Counted from the first letter of the stretch, positions 1-6,702 are shown. The stretch is 10,971 bases of DNA from CAYMDP01 sp964389375 (GCA_964389375.1 CAYMDP010000069.1:1-10971), one strand, 5' to 3'. The notes: generated from the sequence alone by a model not told the origin. Program-made: numbers and translations.

Positions 1-6
1 ATTCTC

Positions 7-37
7 GCTGTTCCTTCGGCTTCGCCGAAGGAACAGC
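7..37. repeat. 14-bp perfect hairpin with 3-base loop
   Basis: Positions 7-20 and 24-37 are perfect reverse complements around a TTC loop. The arms are GC-rich and carry TTCGGC/GCCGAA. Neither strand has a T-run after the stem, so it is not a classical intrinsic terminator. It lies about 100 bases past the stop of the minus-strand FAD oxidoreductase gene and directly abuts a dispersed repeat copy at 37-64. It may be part of the same repeat family or a transcript-end stabilising hairpin. Confidence 0.8.
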
Positions 38-64
38 TGCGAAACTAGTCTTCGGCGGACACTT
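37..64 (+). repeat. Dispersed repeat, copy 1
   Basis: This 28-base segment matches 3357-3384 at 26 of 28 positions, differing at 42 and 60. The shared core includes AACTAGTCTTCGGCGGA. Copy 2 forms the right inner part of the 158-bp foldback element at 3252-3409; here the 29-bp arm itself is absent apart from the first ACTT. Both copies are intergenic, which suggests a multicopy intergenic repeat. Two copies in one window are all that can be seen. Confidence 0.75.
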
Positions 65-134
65 TTAAAAACAGTCCGAAATTTTTCATAAAAAGACCCA
101 GGAGTAATTTGTTGAGATCCAAGGCAGCAGTTGT

Positions 135-1523
135 CTAAAGATCGAAGATTTTTCCGGGATTCATGATTTGGTCTGGATCCAACACTTTTTTTATTTGTCT
201 CATGATTTCGATTTCTTCTAGGCTTTTGCTGTGATGAAGAACGGCTTTTTTGGTAAGGCCCACTCCGTGTTCCGCTGAAACGCTGCCTTGAAAGCGTTCG
301 ATCATATTAAAAAGATGATCGTCGACTTGTTTGCATCTTTTGACAAATTCTTCAGAGCTTAAGTTTTCTGGCTTCAAGATATTAATGTGCAAATTGCCAT
401 CGCCAATATGGCCAAACCAACAGATTTTAAAGTCCGGATAATTTTTTACTAAGATTTCGTCCATCTCGATTAAAAATTCAGGGACTTTCGAAATGCGCAC
501 AGAGATATCGTTTTTATATGGCTGAAACACCGATGTCGCCTCCGAGATATCTTCCCGAAGTCGCCAAAAATCTTTGGATTGTTGATCGGACTGGCTTAAG
601 ACCCCGTCAGTGATATTTCCGTTTTCTAAATGTGTTTCGAAAATTTCGAGAGCCTCTTCGATCAATTCCTGACTTCCGCCTTCAAGCTCAAGAAGAACAT
701 AAAATGGGGTTTTTGCCTCAAGCGGACGTTTTAATCCGGTATGTTTTAGAACAATCTCTTGGCAAATTTCAGTAAACATTTCGAAAGCTAAAATAGGAAG
801 GCGACTGCGGTAGGCGTGGTACACCTTCATGACCGAGCTGAGCTCGGGAAGTGCAAACAAAAAGACAGAAGGGGACTTTGGCGGACGGGTGAGACTTAAG
901 GTGGCTTTGGTCACAAAACCAAGTGTGCCCTCAGAGCCAATAAAAAGTTGGCGCAGATCGTAGCCAGTCGCATTTTTTATCAAAGAGTTATTCAGTTTTA
1001 AAATTTCTCCGGCTCCAGTCACAACTTCGAGGCCCGCGACCCACGAGCGAGTCAGTCCGTAACGAATCACCTTAATGCCTCCGGCGTTCGTTGCGATATT
1101 GCCCCCAATTTGACTAGACCCACGGGAGGCAAAATCCACCGGAAAACAAAGCCCTTTTTCTTCTGCAAATTTTTGTACTGTTTCGGTAATGACACCGGCC
1201 TGGACCGTCAGAGTTTGGTCGAAGGAGTCAAAATCCAAAATCTGATTCATTTTCTCAAAAGAGACCACGATTTCGCCTTTGCTTGCGATCGCGGCTCCGC
1301 TTAAGCCTGTGCGGCCTCCCGATGGAACCAAAGACCAAGAATTTTTTCGCGCGAGGCGCACAATACTTTGAACTTCTTCAGTGCTTTTCGGAAAAGCGAT
1401 TGCCAATGGCTTCGCAGGTATATGCTTGGTCCAATCTTTTCCGTAGGTTTCAAGACTAGAGGCATCGGTGAGGAGCCGATCAGAGCCAAGAAGGTCGGTC
1501 AAAGATTTAAGATTTTCAGACAT
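135..1523 (-). CDS. FAD-binding oxidoreductase, D-2-hydroxyglutarate/D-lactate dehydrogenase (GlcD) type
   Basis: This 462-residue flavoprotein probably oxidises a D-2-hydroxy acid such as D-2-hydroxyglutarate, D-lactate or glycolate, passing electrons to a quinone or flavoprotein. An N-terminal FAD_binding_4 domain has SGGRTGLSGA (68-77), IGGNIATNAGG (139-149), TGYDLRQLFIGSEGTLG (186-202). The C-terminal FAD-oxidase_C domain has the HIGDGNLH site (372-379), AEHG (417-420) and the closing NPGKI (455-459). In D-2-hydroxyglutarate dehydrogenases the matching His/His/Glu residues bind the catalytic metal, and all are present. Length fits the family. The ATG start has AGGAG five bases upstream (minus strand). 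There is no signal peptide or transmembrane segment, so it should be cytoplasmic. It is monocistronic: the RRM gene's terminator lies just upstream. The substrate cannot be fixed from sequence; closest resemblance is to D-2-hydroxyglutarate dehydrogenase. Confidence 0.9.
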   Translation of the reverse strand: MSENLKSLTDLLGSDRLLTDASSLETYGKDWTKHIPAKPLAIAFPKSTEEVQSIVRLARKNSWSLVPSGGRTGLSGAAIASKGEIVVSFEKMNQILDFDSFDQTLTVQAGVITETVQKFAEEKGLCFPVDFASRGSSQIGGNIATNAGGIKVIRYGLTRSWVAGLEVVTGAGEILKLNNSLIKNATGYDLRQLFIGSEGTLGFVTKATLSLTRPPKSPSVFLFALPELSSVMKVYHAYRSRLPILAFEMFTEICQEIVLKHTGLKRPLEAKTPFYVLLELEGGSQELIEEALEIFETHLENGNITDGVLSQSDQQSKDFWRLREDISEATSVFQPYKNDISVRISKVPEFLIEMDEILVKNYPDFKICWFGHIGDGNLHINILKPENLSSEEFVKRCKQVDDHLFNMIERFQGSVSAEHGVGLTKKAVLHHSKSLEEIEIMRQIKKVLDPDQIMNPGKIFDL

Positions 1524-1582
1524 TTTATCTCCTGGCCGAAACTATAAAAACAATTATGCGTGATGTGCGGTGGATTTAAAAT

Positions 1583-1615
1583 AAAAAAAGCCAAGCTTTT
1601 GAGGGCTTGGCTTTT
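1583..1615 (-). terminator. Intrinsic terminator after the RRM gene
   Basis: Positions 1586-1596 and 1605-1615 form an 11-bp perfect stem (GCCAAGC core) with an 8-base loop. Read on the minus strand, the stem runs into seven T residues (complement of the A-run 1583-1589). This is a textbook rho-independent terminator, 28 bases past the RRM stop codon. It should isolate the FAD oxidoreductase gene from the helicase/RRM transcripts. Confidence 0.88.
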
Positions 1616-1642
1616 AAAAAGCATTTTGAATAAATTCGAAGC

Positions 1643-1942
1643 TTAGTAACGGCTTCCGTATCCGCCGCCGCCGCCGCGATTGTTGTCGCGAGGAGCTTGT
1701 GGCTTAGCTTCAGAAACAGTCATTGCTCGACCGTCCATCTGAGTTCCGTTGAATCGGCTGATCGCCTGAGACGCTTCGTCTTCAGTCGACATTTCAACGA
1801 ATCCAAATCCTTTGCTGCGTCCTGAATCGCGGTCCATGATCACCTTTGCAGATTGAACAGAACCACACTCAGAGAAAGTATCAGTCAAAGACTGATCAGT
1901 CGCAGAATAGGGAAGATTACCAACGTATAATTTTTTACTCAT
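1643..1942 (-). CDS. Small glycine-rich RNA-binding protein (single RRM)
   Basis: A 99-residue protein made of one RNA recognition motif and a short glycine-rich tail. RNP2 is LYVGNL (5-10) and RNP1 is KGFGFVEM (44-51), whose aromatic residues stack on RNA bases. The tail has a five-glycine run and ends GSRY. This is the layout of the bacterial Rbp proteins, which bind single-stranded RNA and are often cold-induced. The frame stays open upstream to a GTG at 1996. The ATG at 1942 is chosen because AGGAGG (1947-1952) lies four bases before it and MSKKLYVGNL is the usual start of the family. The DEAD-box helicase gene ends 103 bases upstream on the same strand, so co-transcription is possible. 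The upstream stretch also has a tandem TGAACACA repeat and may hold its own promoter. Confidence 0.93.
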   Translation of the reverse strand: MSKKLYVGNLPYSATDQSLTDTFSECGSVQSAKVIMDRDSGRSKGFGFVEMSTEDEASQAISRFNGTQMDGRAMTVSEAKPQAPRDNNRGGGGGYGSRY

Positions 1943-1980
1943 AAAACCTCCTATAGGCATGAGCGCTACTTCGGAGGACA

Positions 1981-1997
1981 TGAACACAGTGAACACA
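1981..1997. repeat. Tandem direct repeat TGAACACA x2 in the RRM leader
   Basis: TGAACACA occurs at 1981-1988 and again at 1990-1997, one base apart, in the 103-base region between the helicase stop and the RRM start. A pair of identical 8-mers could be a regulator binding site or an element of the mRNA leader. There is no direct evidence for either, and no convincing promoter was recognised beside it. Confidence 0.4.
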
Positions 1998-2045
1998 AAC
2001 TCGGCGAAATTAGCAATAATTGTAAGAAAAGGTGTAACAGGGAAC

Positions 2046-3164
2046 TTAGCGGATTGCCAATTTTAAATTTGCTAATTTATCGATTAATGGCTTATCCCGC
2101 TCCGTCACAAGATTTATGAGCTTTCCCTTACGTCCGGCTCTGGCGGTGCGTCCGGCACGGTGCAGATAATTGTCCATTTCTTGAGGCAGGTGGTAATTGA
2201 TGACCAGTCCCACATGCTCTACATCGAGGCCTCGGGAAGCCAAATCCGTTGAAATCAATAGGTTAGCTTTTCCTTCCCTGAAGGCCTTAAGGTTTGAGCG
2301 GCGCTCAACCTTGTCCATTTCGCCGCGATATATAAGGCATTTATAGCCTTTCTTATGCAGTTCCTGGGCAAGTTTATCGCATTGCTCTCGGGTATTGGTA
2401 AAGATAAGGGCTCCGCCTTCAATCGGTTGGGCCAGGATTTTTTCCAGGATCGGCATGCGCTTGCCATCGACAACCTGGAAGTTCTGGGTACTTAAAGAGG
2501 GAACCAGCTGTTCGCTGCCCTTAATTCGGACCATTTCGGCATGGGAGTAAAGTTCTTGAATCAGTTTTTGGGTGGGAACGGCCATCGTTGCGGAATAAAG
2601 CGCCATTTGTTTGTCCTTAGCGCAGGAGTTCGCAATTGTTTTTGCTTGGCCTAAAAAACCGGGATCAAGCATCTGATCAGCTTCATCAAAAACAAGAATT
2701 CGAACATCCTCAAGACCAATTAACCCTCTCTCCATCAACTGTACCAGGCGCCCCGGAGTGGCAACCAAAACCTCAAAGACGCCACTAATATTTTTTTTGG
2801 CGACTTCCATTGTAGTTCCACCCAGCAGAGTTCGAACCCGAAGGCGAGTGGTGTGGGTGAAGGGCTTTAAGACTTTAGAAACTTGTTCGCCCAAATCTCT
2901 GGTCGGAACAATGATGGCCGCTCTGGGGCGAGCGGTCTCAGTGACAGGGGAGCCTTCATTTTCTAGGGCTTTGAGGGTGTGCAGAATCGGCAGGCAAAAG
3001 GCGAGAGTTTTGCCACTTCCAGTCTGGGAAATTGCTACGACGGACTTTTTATCCATCAATATGGGAATCGTTCTCGCTTGAACTTCAGTGGGAATCTCTA
3101 GCTGTTTGTCTTTCAGAGAGGCCAGAAGCGAGGGGAGAAGCTTAAATTCGGAGAATGAGTCCAC
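2046..3164 (-). CDS. DEAD-box ATP-dependent RNA helicase (RhlE-like, compact)
   Basis: A 372-residue helicase that would unwind or remodel RNA using ATP, for example in ribosome assembly or mRNA decay. All core motifs are visible: Q motif (F4 to Q29, with PTEVQ), motif I SQTGSGKT (46-53), Ia PTRDLGEQ (87-94), Ib TPGR (136-139), II DEAD (160-163), III SAT (191-193), V TDLASRGLD (306-314), VI HRAGRTARAGR (335-345). It ends shortly after domain 2, without the basic tail seen in many RhlE proteins or the C-terminal RRM of DbpA. The start is a GTG at 3164 with GAAGGA seven bases upstream. The next gene downstream encodes a free-standing RRM protein, so the two may act together on RNA. The specific subfamily is uncertain. 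Confidence 0.93.
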   Translation of the reverse strand: MDSFSEFKLLPSLLASLKDKQLEIPTEVQARTIPILMDKKSVVAISQTGSGKTLAFCLPILHTLKALENEGSPVTETARPRAAIIVPTRDLGEQVSKVLKPFTHTTRLRVRTLLGGTTMEVAKKNISGVFEVLVATPGRLVQLMERGLIGLEDVRILVFDEADQMLDPGFLGQAKTIANSCAKDKQMALYSATMAVPTQKLIQELYSHAEMVRIKGSEQLVPSLSTQNFQVVDGKRMPILEKILAQPIEGGALIFTNTREQCDKLAQELHKKGYKCLIYRGEMDKVERRSNLKAFREGKANLLISTDLASRGLDVEHVGLVINYHLPQEMDNYLHRAGRTARAGRKGKLINLVTERDKPLIDKLANLKLAIR

Positions 3165-3251
3165 GATCGATCCTTCAGTAAAGAAGCGATTTTTAGCATA
3201 GACTCGTGCGAAAGTCCTATTACAACTTTACACGAACCTTCACTTCCATGC

Positions 3252-3409
3252 CTGAGAAACCTTTGCCTTTGTGAATAAGTGCTCCGCCTCAGCCGTCGAA
3301 CATCCTCGGTCGGCCCTTCGGATTGACCTTGATAACCAGGTTTATATTGGGCCGCCCTGCGGAACTAGTCTTCGGCGGAAACTTATTCACAAAGGCAAAG
3401 GTTTCTCAG
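3252..3409. repeat. 158-bp foldback (inverted-repeat) element
   Basis: Positions 3252-3280 and 3381-3409 are perfect 29-bp reverse complements separated by 100 bases. With one mismatch the match runs three bases further outward. Inside the arms, TCCGCC (3283-3288) faces GGCGGA (3374-3379), and CGGCCC (3311-3316) faces GGGCCG (3349-3354), so the whole segment can fold into a long hairpin with internal bulges. It has no coding capacity. The architecture is like MITEs or ERIC-type intergenic repeats. No clean target-site duplication is visible: TCACT occurs at 3240-3244 and 3410-3414, but the left copy is seven bases away from the arm. Confidence 0.85.
3357..3384 (+). repeat. Dispersed repeat, copy 2
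   Basis: Matches 37-64 at 26 of 28 bases. It lies within the foldback element, spanning the inner right side and the first four bases of the right arm, which suggests that both sites descend from one mobile or amplified intergenic element. Confidence 0.75.
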
Positions 3410-3508
3410 TCACTCCTTAAATCACAGGAAAAGGTGATAAGGGACTCTTGGGCTTTGTGCCCGGATGGAAGAGGTTTTTTGGGTGGTCGTCGTGCATGGT
3501 TTTTTTTG

Positions 3509-3853
3509 TTAAGAGGCGAGGTCTTTTAGGCGCAGATAGCGATCGTCGGTATCGATCGAAAAGCACTGCTCAAGGTCTCGTTGGGTGTGGATGTCTTTCA
3601 GAATACATAAAGCGTCGGGAATGGCTTGATCTAAAAATTGAGGGCGACGGTAACATAAGAATTCTAGAACTTCTGCAAGTTGAGAGACCTCAGGAAGGCC
3701 ATAGGTTTTTCCGGTGCCTTTTAGCTTATGAAAATCTTCTCCCAGATTTTGTGCATCCTTTTTGGCAAACTTCAGCTCGAGTTCCTCAATCTTATGAGGG
3801 AGGGATGCGATGTATTCTTTTTTTAGTTGATCCATCATTTCTTGAAAACTCAT
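3509..3853 (-). CDS. Histidine phosphotransfer (Hpt) domain protein
   Basis: A 114-residue helical protein whose Hpt signature FHKLKGTGKTYGL (41-53) includes the phosphorylatable H42 followed by LKG, as in ArcB/BarA/LuxU-type Hpt modules. It would accept a phosphoryl group from one receiver aspartate and pass it to another. Its ATG overlaps the TGA of the kinase gene (ATGA, 3850-3853), implying translational coupling and a matched dose. No receiver is fused to the kinase, so the single-domain regulator two genes upstream is the obvious donor or acceptor, and the PilZ-like regulator at the head of the operon is another. The last 35 or so residues, after the four-helix bundle, are not recognisable. 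Confidence 0.88.
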   Translation of the reverse strand: MSFQEMMDQLKKEYIASLPHKIEELELKFAKKDAQNLGEDFHKLKGTGKTYGLPEVSQLAEVLEFLCYRRPQFLDQAIPDALCILKDIHTQRDLEQCFSIDTDDRYLRLKDLAS

Positions 3854-5202
3854 GCTGCGACCTCGTAGGGCTCAAGTTGGTGAATCTGGTTGTCTAGGGC
3901 CCAGTCTTTCAAAGTAAAATAAAATACGCTTCCGTGGCCCGGATTCGAGCGAACACCGATGTTGCCCGCGTGCTCTTCTACCAGAGCCTTTGCGATCGCA
4001 AGGCCTAGGCCCGTTCCTTTAACAAGAGGATTCTTTGGGCTTGTGGCTTGGCGGAACTTTTGAAAGATCAGTTCCTGATCTTCTGGGGCAATGCCCTTGC
4101 CGTGATCGATCACGCGGATTTCAATTTTTTGGTCCTCACAAATTTCGATTTCGACGTCCACGGACTTTCCGCGTTCGCTGTACTTGACGGCATTCGACAA
4201 TAAATTTGTTAAGACTTGGTGGATTCGATCCTTATCGGCCAAAACTTTGATGCGGCTAGGATCAGTTTGCACCAATTGGACTCCTGCGGTTTTTGCCAAT
4301 CCATCAAGTCCTTCGAAAGCATTTTTAACGATCAAATCCAGCGAGTGCCACTCTTTATTCAGCGGCAATTTTCGAGCTTCAATTTTTGCTAGATCCAAAA
4401 GGTCATTGATCAAACGAATCAATCGATCTGTTTCGTTGCCGGCGATACTCAACAAACGATTGGTCGCCTCGTTCATGGTTCCGGCGACTCCGGACTTCAA
4501 TAGACTAAGGGATCCTTTAATAGAGGTCAGGGGAGTGCGTAGTTCATGACTCGCAATACTTAAGAATTCCGACTTGGCCTTGTCCAGACTTTGAAGGTCT
4601 TCCATATTGGCCAAAACCCTTTGAGCCAGAGAATTAAAAGTGGACTGTAAATTTCCGACTTCGTTAGGGGCTGGAACGCTAAACTGGTAAGTATAACGAT
4701 CGTTTAAGAAATCAATCATCTTTTGAGAAAGCTGACGAAGGGGTTCAAAAACTCCCGCATTCAAATAAGCCAGTCCACCAAACAAAGTTAAGGCCATAGT
4801 GACAAGACTTAAAATCCCAAAGTATTTTACTCGGTCTGCGTAATAGGGAAGTTGGGGCTGAACGAACTTGCGATATTCGCGCTCGTTTGCGACGAAGTGA
4901 TCGACTCTTCGATTCAAAAGCCGAGAGTTGCGATCTGCATAGCTTTGGATAACATCGCTTAAGGCTTCCATCCGGTGCGGAGGTTTTAAGTTCTCGCGAT
5001 GTTTTTGGAGTACTTTTATATGATTCGAATTTAGACTCGAGTTTTTGATCTCGACCGAGAGATCCTCAAGCATTATGCTTTCTTGGACTTGATTCGAAAG
5101 GTCAGAGTAACTGCTAAAGGCATCGTATGCCAGATAACTAAAAGTCCCCAGAACGGCAGTCGAAGCGAAGGTCATTGTGGCGAGCCGTTTTCGAATGCTC
5201 AT
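3850..5202 (-). CDS. Membrane sensor histidine kinase (HAMP-HisKA-HATPase_c)
   Basis: A 450-residue sensor kinase. TM1 (about 8-28) and TM2 (about 127-149) enclose a periplasmic segment of about 100 residues (30-126), mostly charged and helical, without a recognisable ligand domain. A HAMP-like linker (about 150-205) follows. The dimerisation helix has SHELRTPL with phospho-acceptor H219. The ATP-binding domain has the N box NLLSNAVKYS (333-342), G1 DHGKGI (366-371), the F box around FQKF (380-383) and G2 GTGLGLAI (396-403). All catalytic motifs are intact. The ATG overlaps the upstream receiver gene's TGA by four bases (5199-5202), and its own TGA overlaps the Hpt start. It probably phosphorylates the adjacent receiver(s). 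The stimulus is unknown. Confidence 0.95.
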   Translation of the reverse strand: MSIRKRLATMTFASTAVLGTFSYLAYDAFSSYSDLSNQVQESIMLEDLSVEIKNSSLNSNHIKVLQKHRENLKPPHRMEALSDVIQSYADRNSRLLNRRVDHFVANEREYRKFVQPQLPYYADRVKYFGILSLVTMALTLFGGLAYLNAGVFEPLRQLSQKMIDFLNDRYTYQFSVPAPNEVGNLQSTFNSLAQRVLANMEDLQSLDKAKSEFLSIASHELRTPLTSIKGSLSLLKSGVAGTMNEATNRLLSIAGNETDRLIRLINDLLDLAKIEARKLPLNKEWHSLDLIVKNAFEGLDGLAKTAGVQLVQTDPSRIKVLADKDRIHQVLTNLLSNAVKYSERGKSVDVEIEICEDQKIEIRVIDHGKGIAPEDQELIFQKFRQATSPKNPLVKGTGLGLAIAKALVEEHAGNIGVRSNPGHGSVFYFTLKDWALDNQIHQLEPYEVAA

Positions 5203-5579
5203 GCGGCCGCCCTTATTCCATAGTTCTTTAAAAGGTCCTCAATGGATTGGCAAAGAGTTGTCGGCTCAAAAGGTTTGGGAATATGTCCAACCGAGCAATC
5301 TAAGAATTCTTTAACATCGACTTCTTGGGATTTTGCACTCAAAAAGATAATGGGTTTTCGCACCATCGAATTTAAATTGTACTCGCGACACACAGTCAGC
5401 CCATTCATCTTGGGCATCATCTCGTCTAAAAGAATCACATCGAATTTTTCGGTCAAGGCCAACTGAAGCGCGGCCTCTCCGTCCTCAGCGACAGTGACTT
5501 GATGTCCCCCAAGCTGCTCTAAGGCCATCTTTGCAATCAGTGAAATGTTCGGATCATCTTCCGCCAGAAGAATCTTCAT
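5199..5579 (-). CDS. Single-domain response regulator (receiver only)
   Basis: This 126-residue protein consists of one receiver domain, CheY/Spo0F-like in layout. The acidic pocket E7/D8/D9, phospho-acceptor D52 (LLDEMMP), S81 at the Thr/Ser switch position and K102 in the KPF motif are all present. With no output domain, it most likely acts as a phosphorelay shuttle between the membrane kinase encoded next and the Hpt protein, or by protein-protein contact. The ATG lies nine bases after the stop of the PilZ-like regulator gene; the AAGGG before it overlaps that gene's end. Its stop overlaps the kinase start as ATGA. The alanine-rich C-terminus (RAAA) is unremarkable. Confidence 0.93.
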   Translation of the reverse strand: MKILLAEDDPNISLIAKMALEQLGGHQVTVAEDGEAALQLALTEKFDVILLDEMMPKMNGLTVCREYNLNSMVRKPIIFLSAKSQEVDVKEFLDCSVGHIPKPFEPTTLCQSIEDLLKNYGIRAAA

Positions 5580-5588
5580 AAATAACCC

Positions 5589-6293
5589 TTAGGCCGCTGA
5601 CTTCATTAAAGATCCATGGGAGTAGATCCAGCCGCGAACTCTTTGCAATAGGGCCTCAGAGGCTCCCATAAAGATCAATTGAATTTGGTGCTCATCCGCC
5701 CCAATATTTTTTTGACAGCTTAAAACTTTAAACTGAGGTTTTCCGATGCCCATGTTTTCGAAAAGCTCACATTGAAGCTCAACCAGTTCACCCGGATTCA
5801 TCGAAAGCCGCGAGCTGACATTGACGCCCAATTCAGAGATCGATTGAACGTGAATTTGGTGAGACATGCGGCCTTCGTTTCCGGCGTGCTTTTGATGAAA
5901 GCGAACTTCAGGATGTTGAGTCGGAGGTTTTTTACGAAACAAGGCTTCGATCTTTTTCATCAAAAGAAGCGGATCGATTGGTTTTACGATGTAATCATCA
6001 ACACCGGCTCGAACTGCTTTTTCGACATCACGCTTTTCTTTGAGTCCCGTCAGCATCGCAACTGAGATATTTTTAAATTTTTGGTTTTTTCGCACGGTTT
6101 GAACTAAATCAAATCCAGTGTAGTGAGGCATATTCGCGTCCGAAAGAAGAAGGTCGACTTCGACCTGATCTAAAAGAGCCATAGCCTTCATAGCGTCTGA
6201 GGCCGTCAAGACGATGTGGCCTGCGTGGGTCAAAACCTGCTCGGCAATTTTTAAAATGTCTGGATCATCATCCACAATCAAAATTCTTGGCAC
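5589..6293 (-). CDS. Response regulator with C-terminal PilZ-like domain
   Basis: Read from the GTG at 6293 the protein has 234 residues. The receiver (1-120) has D8-D10, phospho-acceptor D52 (SDANMP), T82 and K104 (KPID). After a short linker, residues about 125-225 resemble a PilZ domain, for example SISELGVNVSS (151-161) followed by GELVELQ. The usual (D/N)xSxxG motif has Ser in first position (SISELG), and no clear RxxxR precedes it, so c-di-GMP binding is doubtful. The open frame continues upstream to an ATG at 6455, and an ATG at 6308 is also possible. The GTG at 6293 is preferred because it gives MPRILIVDDD, the normal receiver start, with GGAG nine bases upstream. It is first in the four-gene phosphorelay operon and is the only member with a candidate output domain. 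Confidence 0.85.
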   Translation of the reverse strand: MPRILIVDDDPDILKIAEQVLTHAGHIVLTASDAMKAMALLDQVEVDLLLSDANMPHYTGFDLVQTVRKNQKFKNISVAMLTGLKEKRDVEKAVRAGVDDYIVKPIDPLLLMKKIEALFRKKPPTQHPEVRFHQKHAGNEGRMSHQIHVQSISELGVNVSSRLSMNPGELVELQCELFENMGIGKPQFKVLSCQKNIGADEHQIQLIFMGASEALLQRVRGWIYSHGSLMKSAA

Positions 6294-6314
6294 TAATATC
6301 CACTCCATTTTAGG

Positions 6315-6344
6315 GACATATTCACCTTCTGTCTTTTCGGTCAA
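6315..6344 (-). promoter_or_regulatory. Candidate promoter of the phosphorelay operon
   Basis: On the minus strand TTGACC (6339-6344) is a good -35 match. Eighteen bases on lies TATGTC (6315-6320), a poor -10. Transcription would begin near 6308, just before the preferred GTG start at 6293. The weak -10 keeps this tentative. Confidence 0.3.
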
Positions 6345-6522
6345 ATCTGGGATTAAGTTAAGAAAAGCCCAAGGAATTCTTGGGTTTCCGCGGCATAGGC
6401 CCATTAAATCGAGCCTATTTAGTGGCCGCCCAGGTCCTGTAGAAAACTTCGACATTTTTCGAAAGATTCAGCGGCGAGGACCGTCTCTTGACGAGCTTCT
6501 TTGGACGGGGCATTTTGGACTT

Positions 6523-6702
6523 ATGAAAAAGAATATGCATTTTCTTGATCGAATTTTTAGATTTGTTCTTGGAGTCGCGCTGTTGTCTTACGCCTTGGCG
6601 GGCGGACCTGTGTGGGCCTATATCGGACTGATTCCCTTGGCCACGGCGGCTTGGAGCTTTTGTCCGATCTATGCGGTCTTAAAATTTAAACGGGATCGCT
6701 AG
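6523..6702 (+). CDS. Small DUF2892-family inner-membrane protein
   Basis: A 59-residue hydrophobic protein. After a short basic N-terminus (MKKNMHFLDRIFRF) come two membrane-spanning stretches (about 13-28 and 32-47), then the CPIY motif (47-50) and a basic tail (KFKRDR). This N-terminal DR..R, glycine-rich hairpin and C-terminal CP(I/L)Y pattern is that of DUF2892 (the membrane domain of YgaP-type proteins, often next to rhodanese or thioredoxin genes). Its function is unknown; a role in sulfur or redox handling is suggested only by family context and by the convergent glutaredoxin gene. ATG 6523 is chosen for the basic leader; ATG 6535 is possible. No strong Shine-Dalgarno is visible. TTGACG at 6488-6493 with CATTTT at 6511-6516 is a weak promoter candidate. 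Confidence 0.8.
   Translation: MKKNMHFLDRIFRFVLGVALLSYALAGGPVWAYIGLIPLATAAWSFCPIYAVLKFKRDR

Larger units (their letters stand above)
3165..3508. other. Gene-free spacer with foldback element
   Basis: This 344-base stretch between the Hpt gene and the helicase gene has no supportable gene on either strand. The plus-strand open frames here lack ribosome binding sites and recognisable content. It holds the 158-bp foldback element (3252-3409) with repeat copy 2. The helicase side has a weak minus-strand promoter candidate: TTGTAA (3220-3225) and TATGCT (3195-3200), with a 19-base spacer. The Hpt side (3410-3508) has T-rich runs but no good terminator hairpin. Confidence 0.7.

Noticed and set aside
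45..89. 14-codon minus-strand open frame reading into the repeat
   Set aside because: Too short, lacks a Shine-Dalgarno site, and its last codons are just the dispersed repeat. The second repeat copy has an in-frame stop directly before it.
1943..1996. Longer start (GTG 1996) for the RRM protein
   Set aside because: The 18 extra residues have no similarity to RRM proteins, while AGGAGG lies four bases before the ATG at 1942.
3240..3414. TCACT on both sides of the foldback element as a target-site duplication
   Set aside because: The left TCACT is seven bases from the arm while the right one abuts it, so it is not a clean duplication and a 5-mer match is easily chance.
3448..3897. 149-residue open frame on the plus strand
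   Set aside because: It lies antisense to the Hpt gene and the end of the kinase gene, has no ribosome binding site and no recognisable domain. The Hpt frame on the other strand has a clear motif and an ATGA-coupled start.
4184..4549. 121-residue plus-strand open frame inside the kinase gene
   Set aside because: A complementary-strand shadow of the conserved HisKA/HATPase region, with no initiation signal.
6368..6384. Hairpin CCCAAG/CTTGGG upstream of the phosphorelay operon
   Set aside because: Only six base pairs. On the minus strand it is followed by a mixed CTTTTCTT, and no gene ends there for it to terminate.
6214..6522. Long N-terminal extension of the DUF2892 protein
   Set aside because: The extension overlaps the regulator gene on the other strand and shows no family features. 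The membrane protein starts naturally at 6523.
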